This document shows, in pieces, positions 46,229 through 55,470 of a DNA stretch of 64,000 nt. Under the pieces are notes generated by a model. That model had not been told where the DNA came from and made no database searches. It was given only the letters and a program-made list of their open reading frames with translations. This DNA is from Flavobacterium sp. HTF (GTDB lineage Bacteria > Bacteroidota > Bacteroidia > Flavobacteriales > Flavobacteriaceae), in NCBI RefSeq assembly GCF_003105115.1, contig NZ_QETH01000004.1, positions 1 through 64,000 on the forward strand, given 5' to 3'. A program made the translations under genes and the position numbers. How positions within the stretch are numbered: the first letter of the stretch is position 1; the number at the start of each line of letters is the position of its first letter.

Positions 46229-48311
46229 TTGCTAATTCCTGAGCTCTGTATTTTTCTATAATGGCAAAAAATGCAATCCCTTCCTGAATATATTGTTTTG
46301 CAAATGCTTCAGTTGGTTCATTTTGATTGATTTGATATACTAATTCTCTGAATGTTGTTGGCAATACAATTTTAGCATTTGCAACAAAAACAGTATCAAA
46401 TAAATCTACAATTCCTGCATGGTTATTTGTTTTTTCATTTTCTGAAAGCAACAAGGCTTTTGCTCCGTTTACAAATCCGGCGTAAGCGTGATAGATAGCA
46501 TCTGACCATTTTCCTTCGTCAAAAGATTCTTGTGCGAACGTTAATTTATCTTTTGCTTCTAATAATAAGGTAGCAACCAAATCAATCACAACTCCGGCAC
46601 ATTCTCCCACTCCAACTGCTTTTACGTAATTGTCTGCGTTACCCCAATCTACAAAATCAGCTTCTGTTAAATTGGTTACATCTGCGAAAGGTTTTAAGAT
46701 TTCATAGAAATATTTCTCTCCTTTTATATCGTAATAATTAAGGAATTTTTCTCCGTTTGCATTCGCATCAAAATCGTTTAAGATGGTACGTAATGCATCT
46801 GGTCCTCTACGGCTTGGAATTTTAATTACCTTATCGGCAAAACGTCCTGCTCCGTTTCCTAATCTTCCTCCTCCTAACAAAACTTGTAAAGCCGGAGCAA
46901 CCAGTTTACCTGAGTTGATAGACATTCCCTGGAATCCAATAGCAGACATATTGTGTTGTCCGCAGGCATTCATACAGCCCGAAATTTTAATTTCGATTTC
47001 GCGGTTGTTTAAATACTGAGGATATTCAGCCGTTAAAACTCTTTCTAATTCTTCTGCAATACCGGTACTACTTGCAATCCCCAAATTACAAGTATCAGTA
47101 CCCGGACATGCCGTAATATCTCCAATTGAATTATATCCTAACTGAACAAAGTCCAATTTGGCTAATTCCTGATAAAAGAAAGGTAAATTCTCTTCTTTTA
47201 TATGACGTATTACAATATTTTGACGCAATGAAAAACGTAATTCATTTGCTCCGTAATTTTTAATTAAAGCGGCTAATAATCTTGCTTTATCAGTATAAAA
47301 ATCTCCTAATAAAACTTTGATTCCGATAGCATAATAACCGTCTTGTTTTTGCTTGATTACATTCGAATTTTTCCACGCTTCATACGCTGCAGTATCTTCG
47401 ATTGTAACTTGCGGAACTTCTAATAACGGTTCCGGAATCGGACCATCAAAAGCGGTTGTATCTATTTCGTATGTTTCAAAAGCGATGGCTTTTTTCTCCT
47501 TTTCAACCAAATCAAGGAAAACATCTCTTCCCATTTCTTTGATTAAGAATTTCATACGGGCTTTCATTCTTTTGGCACGCTCACCATATCGGTCAAAAAT
47601 ACGGATGATTCCTTCTGCTGTCGGAATGATTTCGTTTACCGGAACAAACTCTGAAAGTAATTCGGCATGCGCTGGCTGAGATCCTAAACCTCCTCCGAAC
47701 ATGATTTTGAAACCTTTTTGTCCGTCTTTAATTTTCGGAATAAATCCTAAATCGTGTAAATAACTCAAAGCCGTATCTTCGTCTGAAGAGGAGAACGAAA
47801 TTTTGAATTTACGTCCCATTTCCTGACAAATCGGGTTTCTTAACAGATATTGAAAAAGTCCGTGTGCATAAGGCGAAACATCAAATGGTTCGTTTACGTC
47901 TACACCTGCTAATTCGCTTCCTGTAATATTTCTAACGGTGTTTCCACAAGCTTCACGAAGTGTGATATCGTCTTTAGCCAAATCTGCCCAAAGTTCTGGT
48001 GTTCTGTCCAAACTTACGTAGTGAATCTGGATATCCTGACGTGTTGTAATGTGCAAACGTCCTGTAGAATATTCATCAGAAACTTGTGTGATACGCACTA
48101 ATTGCTCGCTGGTCACTTTACCATAAGGCAATTTGATACGAATCATCTGAACGCCTTCCTGACGTTGCCCGTAAATTCCACGCGCTAAACGAAGACTACG
48201 AAAACGCTCATCATCAATTTTTCCTCCACGGAATAAGTGAATCTTTTTTTCTAATTCGATAATCTCTCTTTGAACTACCGGATTTTCTATTTCTGTTCTA
48301 AAACTTTCCAT
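46221..48311 (-). CDS. Assimilatory sulfite reductase hemoprotein with C-terminal HEPN domain
   Basis: 696 residues. Two ferredoxin-like NIR_SIR halves surround the siroheme/4Fe-4S site, whose Cys ligands are ACPGTDTC (Cys402, Cys408) and SGCMNAC (Cys446, Cys450). Residues about 575-690 are an extra helical domain (LLEAKDKLTFAQESFDEGKW, DAIYHAYAGFVNGAKALLL) that looks like HEPN, not found in E. coli CysI. The RxxxxH RNase motif of toxic HEPN proteins is not visible. It reduces sulfite to sulfide with siroheme made by the next two genes and electrons probably from the reductase at the operon end. Confidence 0.9.
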   Translation of the reverse strand: MESFRTEIENPVVQREIIELEKKIHLFRGGKIDDERFRSLRLARGIYGQRQEGVQMIRIKLPYGKVTSEQLVRITQVSDEYSTGRLHITTRQDIQIHYVSLDRTPELWADLAKDDITLREACGNTVRNITGSELAGVDVNEPFDVSPYAHGLFQYLLRNPICQEMGRKFKISFSSSDEDTALSYLHDLGFIPKIKDGQKGFKIMFGGGLGSQPAHAELLSEFVPVNEIIPTAEGIIRIFDRYGERAKRMKARMKFLIKEMGRDVFLDLVEKEKKAIAFETYEIDTTAFDGPIPEPLLEVPQVTIEDTAAYEAWKNSNVIKQKQDGYYAIGIKVLLGDFYTDKARLLAALIKNYGANELRFSLRQNIVIRHIKEENLPFFYQELAKLDFVQLGYNSIGDITACPGTDTCNLGIASSTGIAEELERVLTAEYPQYLNNREIEIKISGCMNACGQHNMSAIGFQGMSINSGKLVAPALQVLLGGGRLGNGAGRFADKVIKIPSRRGPDALRTILNDFDANANGEKFLNYYDIKGEKYFYEILKPFADVTNLTEADFVDWGNADNYVKAVGVGECAGVVIDLVATLLLEAKDKLTFAQESFDEGKWSDAIYHAYAGFVNGAKALLLSENEKTNNHAGIVDLFDTVFVANAKIVLPTTFRELVYQINQNEPTEAFAKQYIQEGIAFFAIIEKYRAQELANA

Positions 48312-48320
48312 TTCTTTTAC

Positions 48321-48450
48321 GCTTTAGGCTTTAAGCTTTAGGCTATAAGCTTTTTTACTTTCTTGCTTTAGGCTTTAGGCAATAAGCTTTAAGCTTTCCT
48401 AAATACCTGAGATATATTTTTTAGCTTAAAGCCTATAGCTTATAGCTTAC
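48321..48450. repeat. GCTTTAGGCTTTAAGC repeat cluster upstream of sulfite reductase
   Basis: Several degenerate copies of GCTTTAGGCTTTAAGCTTTA on one side and AGCTTAAAGCCTATAGCTTA on the other can fold into a long imperfect hairpin. It fills the gap between cysN and the sulfite reductase gene. Confidence 0.65.
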
Positions 48451-48460
48451 AGCAGTGAAA

Positions 48461-49705
48461 CTATCTAATGAATCCTACTCCTGCTGTTGTGTTTGTTGCT
48501 GTATCAATTAAGATAAAAGCTCCGTTTGATTTATTTTCGTTGTAAGCGTCAAAATATAAAGGCTTGCTTAATTTGATGCTTACTTCTCCGATTTCGTTGA
48601 TTGCTAATTGTGAAGCTTCTTTTGTTCCGGAATAGTCGGTTGAAATTGTATTTTTGATACTTTCTACTTTGGCTAAAACCGAATTGGTATTGTGCTGTAC
48701 AATATATTTTGTTCCTGCAACCAGTTTCTTACTGTCCATCCAGCAAACTGTTGTTGTAATTTCTTTTTCAATTTTTGGAAGTTCTGATGATTTTACAATC
48801 ATATCGCCCCTCGTAACATTGATATCATTTTCTAATTCGATTGTGATAGATGAACCTGCAACGGCTTCATCAAATGTTTTATCGAAAAAGTGAATTTTAG
48901 ATACTTTTGATTCGGTTAAAGAAGGAAGAACCGTAACGGCATCTCCAACTTTTATCGAGTTTCCGTATAATTTTCCTGCGTAACCTCTAAAATCGTGGTA
49001 TTCTTCTGTTTTTGGACGAATCACGGTTTGAACCGGAAAACGTGCTTTTCCTGCTTCAAAAACATCAGAAGCATGTAATCCTTCTAAATGTTCCAAAACC
49101 GTTTGTCCGTCATACCAAGGCATGTTTTCTGATTTATCAACCACGTTTCCGCCGTTGATAGCGCTTAATGGAATGTAACTTACGTTTTGTTCTTTGAATG
49201 TGCTTTTTGCATTTAATGCCTGGAAATCAGCTTTGATTTTATTGAAAACTTCTTCTGAATAATCAACTAAATCCATTTTATTAATCGCAACAATTACTTC
49301 TTTTACTCGCAATAAATTATTGATAAAAAAGTGACGGTAAGTCTGCTCAATAACTCCTTTTCTGGCATCAATTAAAATGATAGAAACCTGAGAAGTTGAA
49401 GCTCCTGTAACCATGTTTCTTGTATATTCTACGTGACCCGGAGTATCGGCAATAATGTAACTTTTCTTTGCAGTTGAAAAATAAATATGCGCAACGTCAA
49501 TCGTGATTCCTTGTTCTCTTTCTGCTACTAATCCATCAGTTGCTAAAGAAAAATCAAGGTAATCGTATCCTTTTTGTTTACTGCTTTTTTCGATTGCTTC
49601 TATCTTATCAGTGGTCAATGATTTTGTGTCGTACAATAATCTCCCGATCAAAGTACTTTTTCCGTCATCTACACTTCCTGCTGTTGCTATTTTTAAAACT
49701 TCCAT
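48461..49705 (-). CDS. cysN: Sulfate adenylyltransferase subunit 1 (GTPase)
   Basis: 414 residues, EF-Tu-like GTPase. G1 GSVDDGKST (10-18), G2/switch region EREQGITIDVAHIYF, G3 DTPGH, G4 NKMD, then two beta-barrel domains. Its GTP hydrolysis drives CysD to make adenylylsulfate (APS). There is no fused CysC kinase domain (full CysNC is about 630 residues), consistent with direct reduction of APS by the CysH encoded nearby. It lies 161 bases downstream of cysD. Confidence 0.95.
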   Translation of the reverse strand: MEVLKIATAGSVDDGKSTLIGRLLYDTKSLTTDKIEAIEKSSKQKGYDYLDFSLATDGLVAEREQGITIDVAHIYFSTAKKSYIIADTPGHVEYTRNMVTGASTSQVSIILIDARKGVIEQTYRHFFINNLLRVKEVIVAINKMDLVDYSEEVFNKIKADFQALNAKSTFKEQNVSYIPLSAINGGNVVDKSENMPWYDGQTVLEHLEGLHASDVFEAGKARFPVQTVIRPKTEEYHDFRGYAGKLYGNSIKVGDAVTVLPSLTESKVSKIHFFDKTFDEAVAGSSITIELENDINVTRGDMIVKSSELPKIEKEITTTVCWMDSKKLVAGTKYIVQHNTNSVLAKVESIKNTISTDYSGTKEASQLAINEIGEVSIKLSKPLYFDAYNENKSNGAFILIDTATNTTAGVGFIR

Positions 49706-49866
49706 TCTGTAATATTTTGTTTCAGGTTTATTTTTTTTGTTTCAAGTTTCACGTTGCTTCCCTTTGAACTAAAATTTAAATCTGTATGTTTTTGTTTTCT
49801 TGATTTTTACTTTTAAAATTCCGTTCAGAATTGCATTTACAATTAACAATTCATAATTAACAATTA

Positions 49867-50766
49867 TTAAAAGTATCCTTGTTGTTTTCTCTTTTCCATT
49901 GCGGCTTCAGAACGTTTATCATCGATTCTGGCTCCTCTTTCGGAAATCGTTGATTCTCTAATTTCACCTACAACTTGTTCGATTGTTGCTGCGTACGATT
50001 CAACTGCAGCGGTACAACTCATATCTCCAACGGTTCTGAAGCGAACAATTCTTTCTTCGATTTGTTCGTCTTCTTCCTGATACACAAAAGGAGAATGCGA
50101 CCAGATTAAACCGTCTCTCAAAAAAACTTTTCTTTTATGTGAAAAATAGATCGATGGAATTTCGATGTGTTCTTTTTCGATATAACTCCAAACATCTAAT
50201 TCTGTCCAGTTTGAAATTGGGAAAACACGAACGTTTTGTCCATTTTCAATTTTTCCATTCAAAATGTCAAACAATTCAGGTCTCTGATTTTTTTCGTCCC
50301 ATTGTCCGAAATCATCACGAACAGAGAAAATACGTTCCTTAGCTCTTGCTTTTTCTTCATCACGACGTGCGCCTCCAATACAAGCATCAAACTTAAATTC
50401 TTCAATTGCATCTAAAAGTGTTGTCGTTTGCAGGCTGTTTCTACTAGAATATTTTCCTGTTTCTTCCACCACTTTTCCTTCATCAATAGCATCCTGAACA
50501 TTACGAACGATCAACTCCAAACCTAATTCTTCTACTAATTTATCTCTAAAAGCAATTGTTTCAGGGAAATTGTGTCCCGTATCAACGTGCAATAGAGGAA
50601 ACGGAATCTTAGCAGGGAAAAATGCTTTTTGTGCCAAACGCACTAATGTGATAGAATCTTTTCCTCCTGAGAAAAGTAAAACCGGTTTGTCAAACTGTGA
50701 AATTACTTCTCTGAAAATGTATATCGCTTCACTCTCTAAAGCGTTTGTTTTTAATACTGAACTCAT
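49867..50766 (-). CDS. cysD: Sulfate adenylyltransferase subunit 2
   Basis: 299 residues from ATG 50766; the longer frame to TTG 50784 is less likely. PP-loop motif LFSGGKDSITL (Ser33 to Ser38) binds ATP; FPLLHVDTGHNFPET and CIGGARRDEEKARAKERIFS follow, and the C-terminus KRKQQGYF is typical. It transfers AMP from ATP to sulfate. In the operon it follows cysH by 115 bases and precedes cysN. Confidence 0.95.
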   Translation of the reverse strand: MSSVLKTNALESEAIYIFREVISQFDKPVLLFSGGKDSITLVRLAQKAFFPAKIPFPLLHVDTGHNFPETIAFRDKLVEELGLELIVRNVQDAIDEGKVVEETGKYSSRNSLQTTTLLDAIEEFKFDACIGGARRDEEKARAKERIFSVRDDFGQWDEKNQRPELFDILNGKIENGQNVRVFPISNWTELDVWSYIEKEHIEIPSIYFSHKRKVFLRDGLIWSHSPFVYQEEDEQIEERIVRFRTVGDMSCTAAVESYAATIEQVVGEIRESTISERGARIDDKRSEAAMEKRKQQGYF

Positions 50767-50881
50767 TTTTGTTTTTTGTTTCAAGTTTTAAGTTTCAGGT
50801 TTTTGATTGTGAGTTACCCTAAATCTTTCACTTTGTTATTCTCTTAATACTTAATTCTATTCTCTTAATTCTAAAAAGACT

Positions 50882-51592
50882 TTATTCTTTTTTAGCACTA
50901 TGCAAACCACACTCTTTATGGCTTGATTCCCACCACCATCTTCCGGCTCTGATATCTTCACCTGGAAAAATGGCTCTTGTACAAGGAGCGCAACCAATAC
51001 TTACGAAACCTTGTTTGTGCAAGGCATTTTGCGGTACATTGTTTTCTGACAGATACGTTTCAACTTCTTCTAAAGTCCATTTTAGTAACGGATTGAATTT
51101 GATGATTTCAAAGCCTCCATCGTATTCAAACAAATGTAAATCTTGTCTGTTTTCTGATTGTTCGGCTCTTAAACCTGTAATCCAGACTGAATTTCCTGCC
51201 AAAGCTTTTCTTAACGGAACAACCTTTCGAATAAAACAGCACTCTTTTCTGTTTTCAACGGAATCGTAAAAGCTGTTTGGTCCTTTAGCTTTTAACAGAT
51301 TTTCAACCGCTGCTGCTTCCGGAAAAAAAACCTCGATTGGTCTTTTGTATTTTTTTAATGTTTTGTGAAAAACATCGTAAGTTTCCTGAAACAATCTTCC
51401 GGTATCTAAAGTAAAAACGGTAATATCTGTGTTGCTTTTTGCAATAAAATCAGTTATTACCTGATCTTCCTGTCCAAAAGAAGTAGAAAAAATTACTTTT
51501 CCCGGAAATTTTTCTGCTAAAAAAACTAAGGTTTCATCCAGCGAAAAATCTTTTGTTTTATCTAATAATTCTTGTACAATAATCGCACTCAT
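50882..51592 (-). CDS. cysH: Assimilatory adenylylsulfate (APS) reductase, 4Fe-4S type
   Basis: 236 residues. The PP-loop-like site FSTSFGQEDQVI, cluster ligands CC (118-119) and CAPC (201-204), and the catalytic Cys in KECGLH (Cys228) are all present. The two Cys pairs mark the iron-sulfur form that reduces APS directly instead of PAPS, which fits the lack of an APS kinase gene here. It yields sulfite for the sulfite reductase. It starts 21 bases after the permease gene. Confidence 0.93.
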   Translation of the reverse strand: MSAIIVQELLDKTKDFSLDETLVFLAEKFPGKVIFSTSFGQEDQVITDFIAKSNTDITVFTLDTGRLFQETYDVFHKTLKKYKRPIEVFFPEAAAVENLLKAKGPNSFYDSVENRKECCFIRKVVPLRKALAGNSVWITGLRAEQSENRQDLHLFEYDGGFEIIKFNPLLKWTLEEVETYLSENNVPQNALHKQGFVSIGCAPCTRAIFPGEDIRAGRWWWESSHKECGLHSAKKE

Positions 51593-51613
51593 AATCTCTC
51601 TTCCTTTCTAAAA

Positions 51614-52507
51614 TTATTTTGACAATAATTTAGATAATGTTTTTAAACTCAATAATATAATTAGAATTCCAACTGCAACCATCATTGGCTTTCTTTTGAT
51701 TTTGTTTACCAAAAATGCTGCTAACGGGGCTGAAATAACTCCTCCTAAAATCAATCCGATGATTACCTGCCAGCCGTGGATTCCTCCAAAAAGCATGAAT
51801 GTTATACCACTTGCAAATGAAATGGCAAACTCTGCCGCATTTACCGAACCAATCGTATATCTCGGATTTCTTCCTCTTCCCAACAAAGTTGAAGTCACAA
51901 TCGGACCCCAGCCTCCACCTCCAACTGAATCCATAAAACCTCCAAAAACAGCCAAAACGCCAAGTTTTTTAGTTTTCTTTTTTACAATTGTTTTTTTCAG
52001 TGCTTTTCTAATAATAATAATTGCCAAAACAATCATATAAACTGCAATAAATGGTTTGATAATTTCTCCGTTTATAACATCTGACAATAAATAAGCTCCT
52101 GTAATAGAACCTAAAACTCCCGGAATTAATAAATGTTTTACCAGTTTTTTATTGATATTTCCAAAACGATGGTGAGAAAGTGCCGATGCTCCCGTAGTAA
52201 ACATTTCTGAAACGTGAACTGCCGTACTGCTTACAACCGGCGGAACTCCATAAGCCAGTAAAAACGACGTTGAAGTTGCTCCATAACCCATTCCTAAAGT
52301 TCCATCAACCAACTGAGCAAAAACTCCAATGGCAAAAAACACTAAGAATTCTTCATTAAATCCTTCTACCAATCCGTTCCAGGAAAATTCTGCGTGATGA
52401 TTATAAATTAATACAGATAATAAACCTATTAGTAAAACAACCGGAATTCCGATCCAAAGCTTTTCTTTCAAAGAATCAGCAGTATTTATTTTCAGTTCTT
52501 TTTCCAT
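51614..52507 (-). CDS. TauE/SafE family transporter, probable sulfate permease
   Basis: 297 residues, about eight membrane helices. TauE/SafE hallmarks are FAQLVDGTLGMGYGATST and the internal repeat GGFMDSVGGGGWGPIVTSTLLGRG. It is the first gene of the sulfate assimilation operon, behind a good promoter and an operator-like site, so uptake of sulfate is a more likely role than sulfite export. The family includes both. Confidence 0.85.
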   Translation of the reverse strand: MEKELKINTADSLKEKLWIGIPVVLLIGLLSVLIYNHHAEFSWNGLVEGFNEEFLVFFAIGVFAQLVDGTLGMGYGATSTSFLLAYGVPPVVSSTAVHVSEMFTTGASALSHHRFGNINKKLVKHLLIPGVLGSITGAYLLSDVINGEIIKPFIAVYMIVLAIIIIRKALKKTIVKKKTKKLGVLAVFGGFMDSVGGGGWGPIVTSTLLGRGRNPRYTIGSVNAAEFAISFASGITFMLFGGIHGWQVIIGLILGGVISAPLAAFLVNKIKRKPMMVAVGILIILLSLKTLSKLLSK

Positions 52508-52543
52508 ATTAACAAGTTTAAATCTGTTTCAAAAATCTATTAC

Positions 52544-52560
52544 CCTATCGGCTTAGTAGA
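52544..52560. promoter_or_regulatory. Candidate operator at the sulfate operon start site
   Basis: On the minus strand TCTACTAAGCCGATAGG lies just downstream of the predicted transcription start. The half TCTACTAA is repeated upstream of the Rrf2 gene (54204-54211). A repressor there would block the operon. Confidence 0.4.
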
Positions 52561-52568
52561 TTACTTTG

Positions 52569-52599
52569 CAAAAGTACTATTTATTTGTAATATTCAAAA
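52569..52599 (-). promoter_or_regulatory. Promoter of the sulfate assimilation operon
   Basis: Minus strand TTTTG (52595-52599), 18 bases, then TACTTTTG (52569-52576): a strong -33/-7 match. The start would be near 52562, 55 bases before the permease ATG. The other part of this 309-base divergent gap holds no gene. Confidence 0.7.
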
Positions 52600-52816
52600 C
52601 AATATTTGGATTTTTTTAAACCTTAAGCAGCATATTAATTCGGTTGTAGAGAGATATTTACAATTTAAACCTGTTTATTTAACAAATAAGCAGTCTTATA
52701 CATTAATTCTAACAATATCGACGCCCTGAAAATTTGTTTTTTAAATACATTTTTAATCTCTACAATATCTATAGGATAATTATAAAAATGTCGTATTTTA
52801 GCGCCAAATTTTTTTT

Positions 52817-53599
52817 ATGGATTTTCAGATTGGTCTTGTCATTGCAGGTTTAGCGGTTGGATTTATTGTTGGATTAACAGGTGTTGGAGGTGGTTCTTTG
52901 ATGACGCCAATTTTATTATACTTTGGTATTCCTCCGACTAAAGCAGTTGGGACCGATTTGCTTTATGCCGCTTTTACCAAAGCCGGCGGTGTATTTGTAC
53001 ACAACAAAAAGGGAAACATCAACTGGAAAATCACAGGCTGGCTTACTTTAGGAAGTGTCCCTGCAGCTCTTGTAACTTTATGGATTTTAAATAGCATTAA
53101 AACAGATATCGAAACTATAAATCGGGTCATTAAATACAGTTTAGGCTGGGCATTATTGTTTACTTCTGTTGCTATTATATTCAAAAAGAAACTTTTGAAT
53201 TTTTCTCAAAAACATGCCGGGGATAAATTCCATAACGAAAGTACTACTCAAAATATGCTCACTATTGGTATTGGGGTTTTACTGGGGGCAACTGTAACTT
53301 TAACTTCTATTGGAGCGGGAGCACTTGGAACGGTAACGTTATTTTTTCTTTATCCGTTATTGCCAACACCCCGCCTGGTTGGTACTGAAATTGCACATGC
53401 TGTTCCTTTGACGCTTGTTGCGGGAATTGGCCATGCATCTATGGGAAATCTGGACTTGATTTTACTGGGACAATTATTATTAGGCTCTCTTCCTGGAATT
53501 TTTATCGGAAGTATGTTAAGCGGAAAGGTTCCGGATCAGTTTCTTAGAAATGCGATTGCTGTAATGCTTTTCATTGCCGGATATAAACTGATTTTTTAA
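52817..53599 (+). CDS. TauE/SafE family transporter, second copy
   Basis: 260 residues with about seven or eight membrane helices. Both half-motifs are clear: GLTGVGGGSLMTPILLYFGI near the N-terminus and TSIGAGALGTVTLFFLYP in the second half. It is divergent from the sulfate operon and only distantly similar to the first TauE protein (260 against 297 residues). Sulfite or sulfate transport is likely from the position. A terminator follows, shared with the convergent Rrf2 gene. Confidence 0.87.
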   Translation: MDFQIGLVIAGLAVGFIVGLTGVGGGSLMTPILLYFGIPPTKAVGTDLLYAAFTKAGGVFVHNKKGNINWKITGWLTLGSVPAALVTLWILNSIKTDIETINRVIKYSLGWALLFTSVAIIFKKKLLNFSQKHAGDKFHNESTTQNMLTIGIGVLLGATVTLTSIGAGALGTVTLFFLYPLLPTPRLVGTEIAHAVPLTLVAGIGHASMGNLDLILLGQLLLGSLPGIFIGSMLSGKVPDQFLRNAIAVMLFIAGYKLIF

Positions 53600-53618
53600 T
53601 CCCAATTTATATAAAATT

Positions 53619-53658
53619 AAAAAGACCATTTCATTGCTACTGAAATGGTCTTTTTTTT
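53619..53658. terminator. Bidirectional terminator between tauE and rrf2
   Basis: AAAAAGACCATTTCA and TGAAATGGTCTTTTT, 15 bp, seven-base loop, with A-run before and T-run after. Confidence 0.9.
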
Positions 53659-53673
53659 ATCTTATGAAATCTG

Positions 53674-54084
53674 TTAAAAGGCAATATCTGCCAAAGAATT
53701 ACTTTCTAATATTTTGAGTGTATTATCACGAACTTCTGTCATTAAACGTCTTGCAGCACAAGTAGATTCATCATCGCAGTCATCACATCTTTCGTAAAAA
53801 TTATGACTGGCACAAGGCAATAATGCAATTGGACCTTCAAGAATTCTGTAGACTTTTGCCATGCTGATGTCTTTTGGGTCTTTGATCAAATAATAACCGC
53901 CGCCCTTTCCTTTTTTGGCTCCAAGAAATCCTGAATTTCTTAGCAGCAATAAAATACTTTCCAGAAATTTTATCGAAATATGTTCGCTTTTTGCAATTTC
54001 GGCTATTTGTACAGGTTCGTTATTTTCTCGTCTGGCTAAATAGGTTAAAGCTTTAATTCCGTATTTTGTTTTCTTTGAAAGCAT
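53674..54084 (-). CDS. Rrf2 family regulator with Cys cluster
   Basis: 136 residues: winged helix with YGIKALTYLARR and SIKFLESILLLLRNSGFL, wing KGKGGGYYL, and a C-terminal cluster of four Cys (91, 100, 103, 109) in LPCASHNFYERC and CDDESTC. Such clusters carry an iron-sulfur centre in IscR, NsrR and related Rrf2 proteins. The location beside the sulfate operon suggests it senses sulfur or cysteine status. A -7 box TATTTTTG is at 54157-54164 and a TACTAA-A-TTAGTA dyad at 54206-54218. Confidence 0.9.
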   Translation of the reverse strand: MLSKKTKYGIKALTYLARRENNEPVQIAEIAKSEHISIKFLESILLLLRNSGFLGAKKGKGGGYYLIKDPKDISMAKVYRILEGPIALLPCASHNFYERCDDCDDESTCAARRLMTEVRDNTLKILESNSLADIAF

Positions 54085-54205
54085 TTTTATATTTTAGGTT
54101 GTAGACTGTATTTTTTGCCTGATGCGATGAAAATACAGTTTGCTTGTTTTCTGCAACAAAAATAAACTTTTTAAATGAGAATATAACAGATTGAAAAGTA
54201 TATTC

Positions 54206-54218
54206 TACTAAATTAGTA
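54206..54218. promoter_or_regulatory. TACTAA-A-TTAGTA dyad upstream of the Rrf2 gene
   Basis: Six-base arms are perfect; the left half with its flank (TCTACTAA) also appears at the sulfate operon start site. Possible Rrf2 autoregulatory site. Confidence 0.4.
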
Positions 54219-54279
54219 TAGTTTAACTAATTTATCCTCTGTTATCCTTTTACAAGCTTATTCTTTTATGCCGATTAAA

Positions 54280-54783
54280 TTAAGACTCTGCTTCTGTAAC
54301 ACCAATTAATTTCAATTCATGAAACAATCTTACCTCTTCTTCTAAAGCTTTTTTGTTTACAACATAGGTATCCGAAATAGAATCATGCCATCCTCTGTTT
54401 CCTAGAAAAGAGAAATTATCAAAAGGAATAAGTCGTGAAAAAGATCTTTTGACTACGGATCCAAAATCTGGTTTTTCTCCATTTTCATCAACCAGAACTG
54501 TCCCGGTAATAAACTTACCTATTGATCTTCCAAAAATTCCTTCTGTCACAAAAAAATAGGATAAGTATATAAACATCAACACCATATTCCATCCAAAATC
54601 TCCCAGATCATCCATTGCTTCTCTCAATCCATCCAGGCCAAACAGGCCAATAAGAATGCCGACAAACATACAGATCATCACAAATATGATGATAACAAAT
54701 ATGAAATCTAAAATGTAATTTAAAAAGCGTTGTCCGCCGGAAGCCAGCAAAGTTTCATCAAGAATATAAGTAGAGTTGCTCAT
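54280..54783 (-). CDS. RDD family membrane protein
   Basis: 167 residues, three membrane helices. The RDD-type motif appears as QRFLNYILDFIFVII in the first helix, and GRSIGKFITGTVLVDENGEKP follows the second, as in this family. Function is unknown; some RDD proteins affect Na+/H+ exchange or sit near envelope genes. It is a lone gene between rrf2 and a hydrolase gene. Confidence 0.85.
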   Translation of the reverse strand: MSNSTYILDETLLASGGQRFLNYILDFIFVIIIFVMICMFVGILIGLFGLDGLREAMDDLGDFGWNMVLMFIYLSYFFVTEGIFGRSIGKFITGTVLVDENGEKPDFGSVVKRSFSRLIPFDNFSFLGNRGWHDSISDTYVVNKKALEEEVRLFHELKLIGVTEAES

Positions 54784-54877
54784 GTGTAATTGGTTTTTTT
54801 ATGGTTGTTAATGTTTTAGTTATAGAACAACAAAAATATACTTTTTGACGAAAGAATTATAAAAAAGAAAGAAAAGT

Positions 54878-55393
54878 CTACCTTAAATTATTACAAATTG
54901 CGAAAGCATTTTTTTGCTGTAAATACAACTGGTGATTTTCATTTTCTAAAATTTCGCCTGATACTTTTAAGTCGGAAAACCACTTTGAATCTGGCTTATT
55001 CAAATCTTTTTCTCCAAAGTATAATTTGATTTTGCAATTTGGAACTTCAGTTTCAAAACGCAATCTTGTGGATGAAACTGCAATTAACTTAGATACTTTC
55101 AAACCTTTTAAAGATGCTTTCCAGGCAATTGTTCCTCCTATACTAAATCCTAAAACGGCTATTTCTTTTTTTTCATAAACCAATAATGCATTTATAACAT
55201 TTTCTATTCCGTCATTTAGGAATTGATTATGAATACTTGTTTCATCATGATCTGGCGAAATACCTGCCAACTCAAGAATATTATAATATTGAATATCGAA
55301 ATGTGATTCTAATATCGTGGTATAATAATGTAGCCATTCCGGGCTTTTACCTCCAAATAAATCCGGTAAAATAACCAATCTGGGTTTTGACAT
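54878..55393 (-). CDS. Small alpha/beta-hydrolase-fold protein
   Basis: 171 residues, short for the fold. The nucleophile elbow is GFSIGG (Ser about 94), following KKEIAVL; WLHYYTTIL and the closing NENHQLYLQ give a candidate catalytic His. No signal peptide. It is downstream of metZ on the same strand but separated by a terminator. Substrate unknown. Confidence 0.7.
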   Translation of the reverse strand: MSKPRLVILPDLFGGKSPEWLHYYTTILESHFDIQYYNILELAGISPDHDETSIHNQFLNDGIENVINALLVYEKKEIAVLGFSIGGTIAWKASLKGLKVSKLIAVSSTRLRFETEVPNCKIKLYFGEKDLNKPDSKWFSDLKVSGEILENENHQLYLQQKNAFAICNNLR

Positions 55394-55420
55394 AAATTTT
55401 AAAACTAAATTTCAGATACT

Positions 55421-55457
55421 AAAAAGGGCTATTAAATAAATAGCCCTTTCAAAATTT
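55421..55457 (-). terminator. Terminator after metZ
   Basis: AAAGGGCTATT and AATAGCCCTTT, five-base loop, T-run on the minus strand. Confidence 0.85.
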
Positions 55458-55470
55458 TTATATTAATCTG

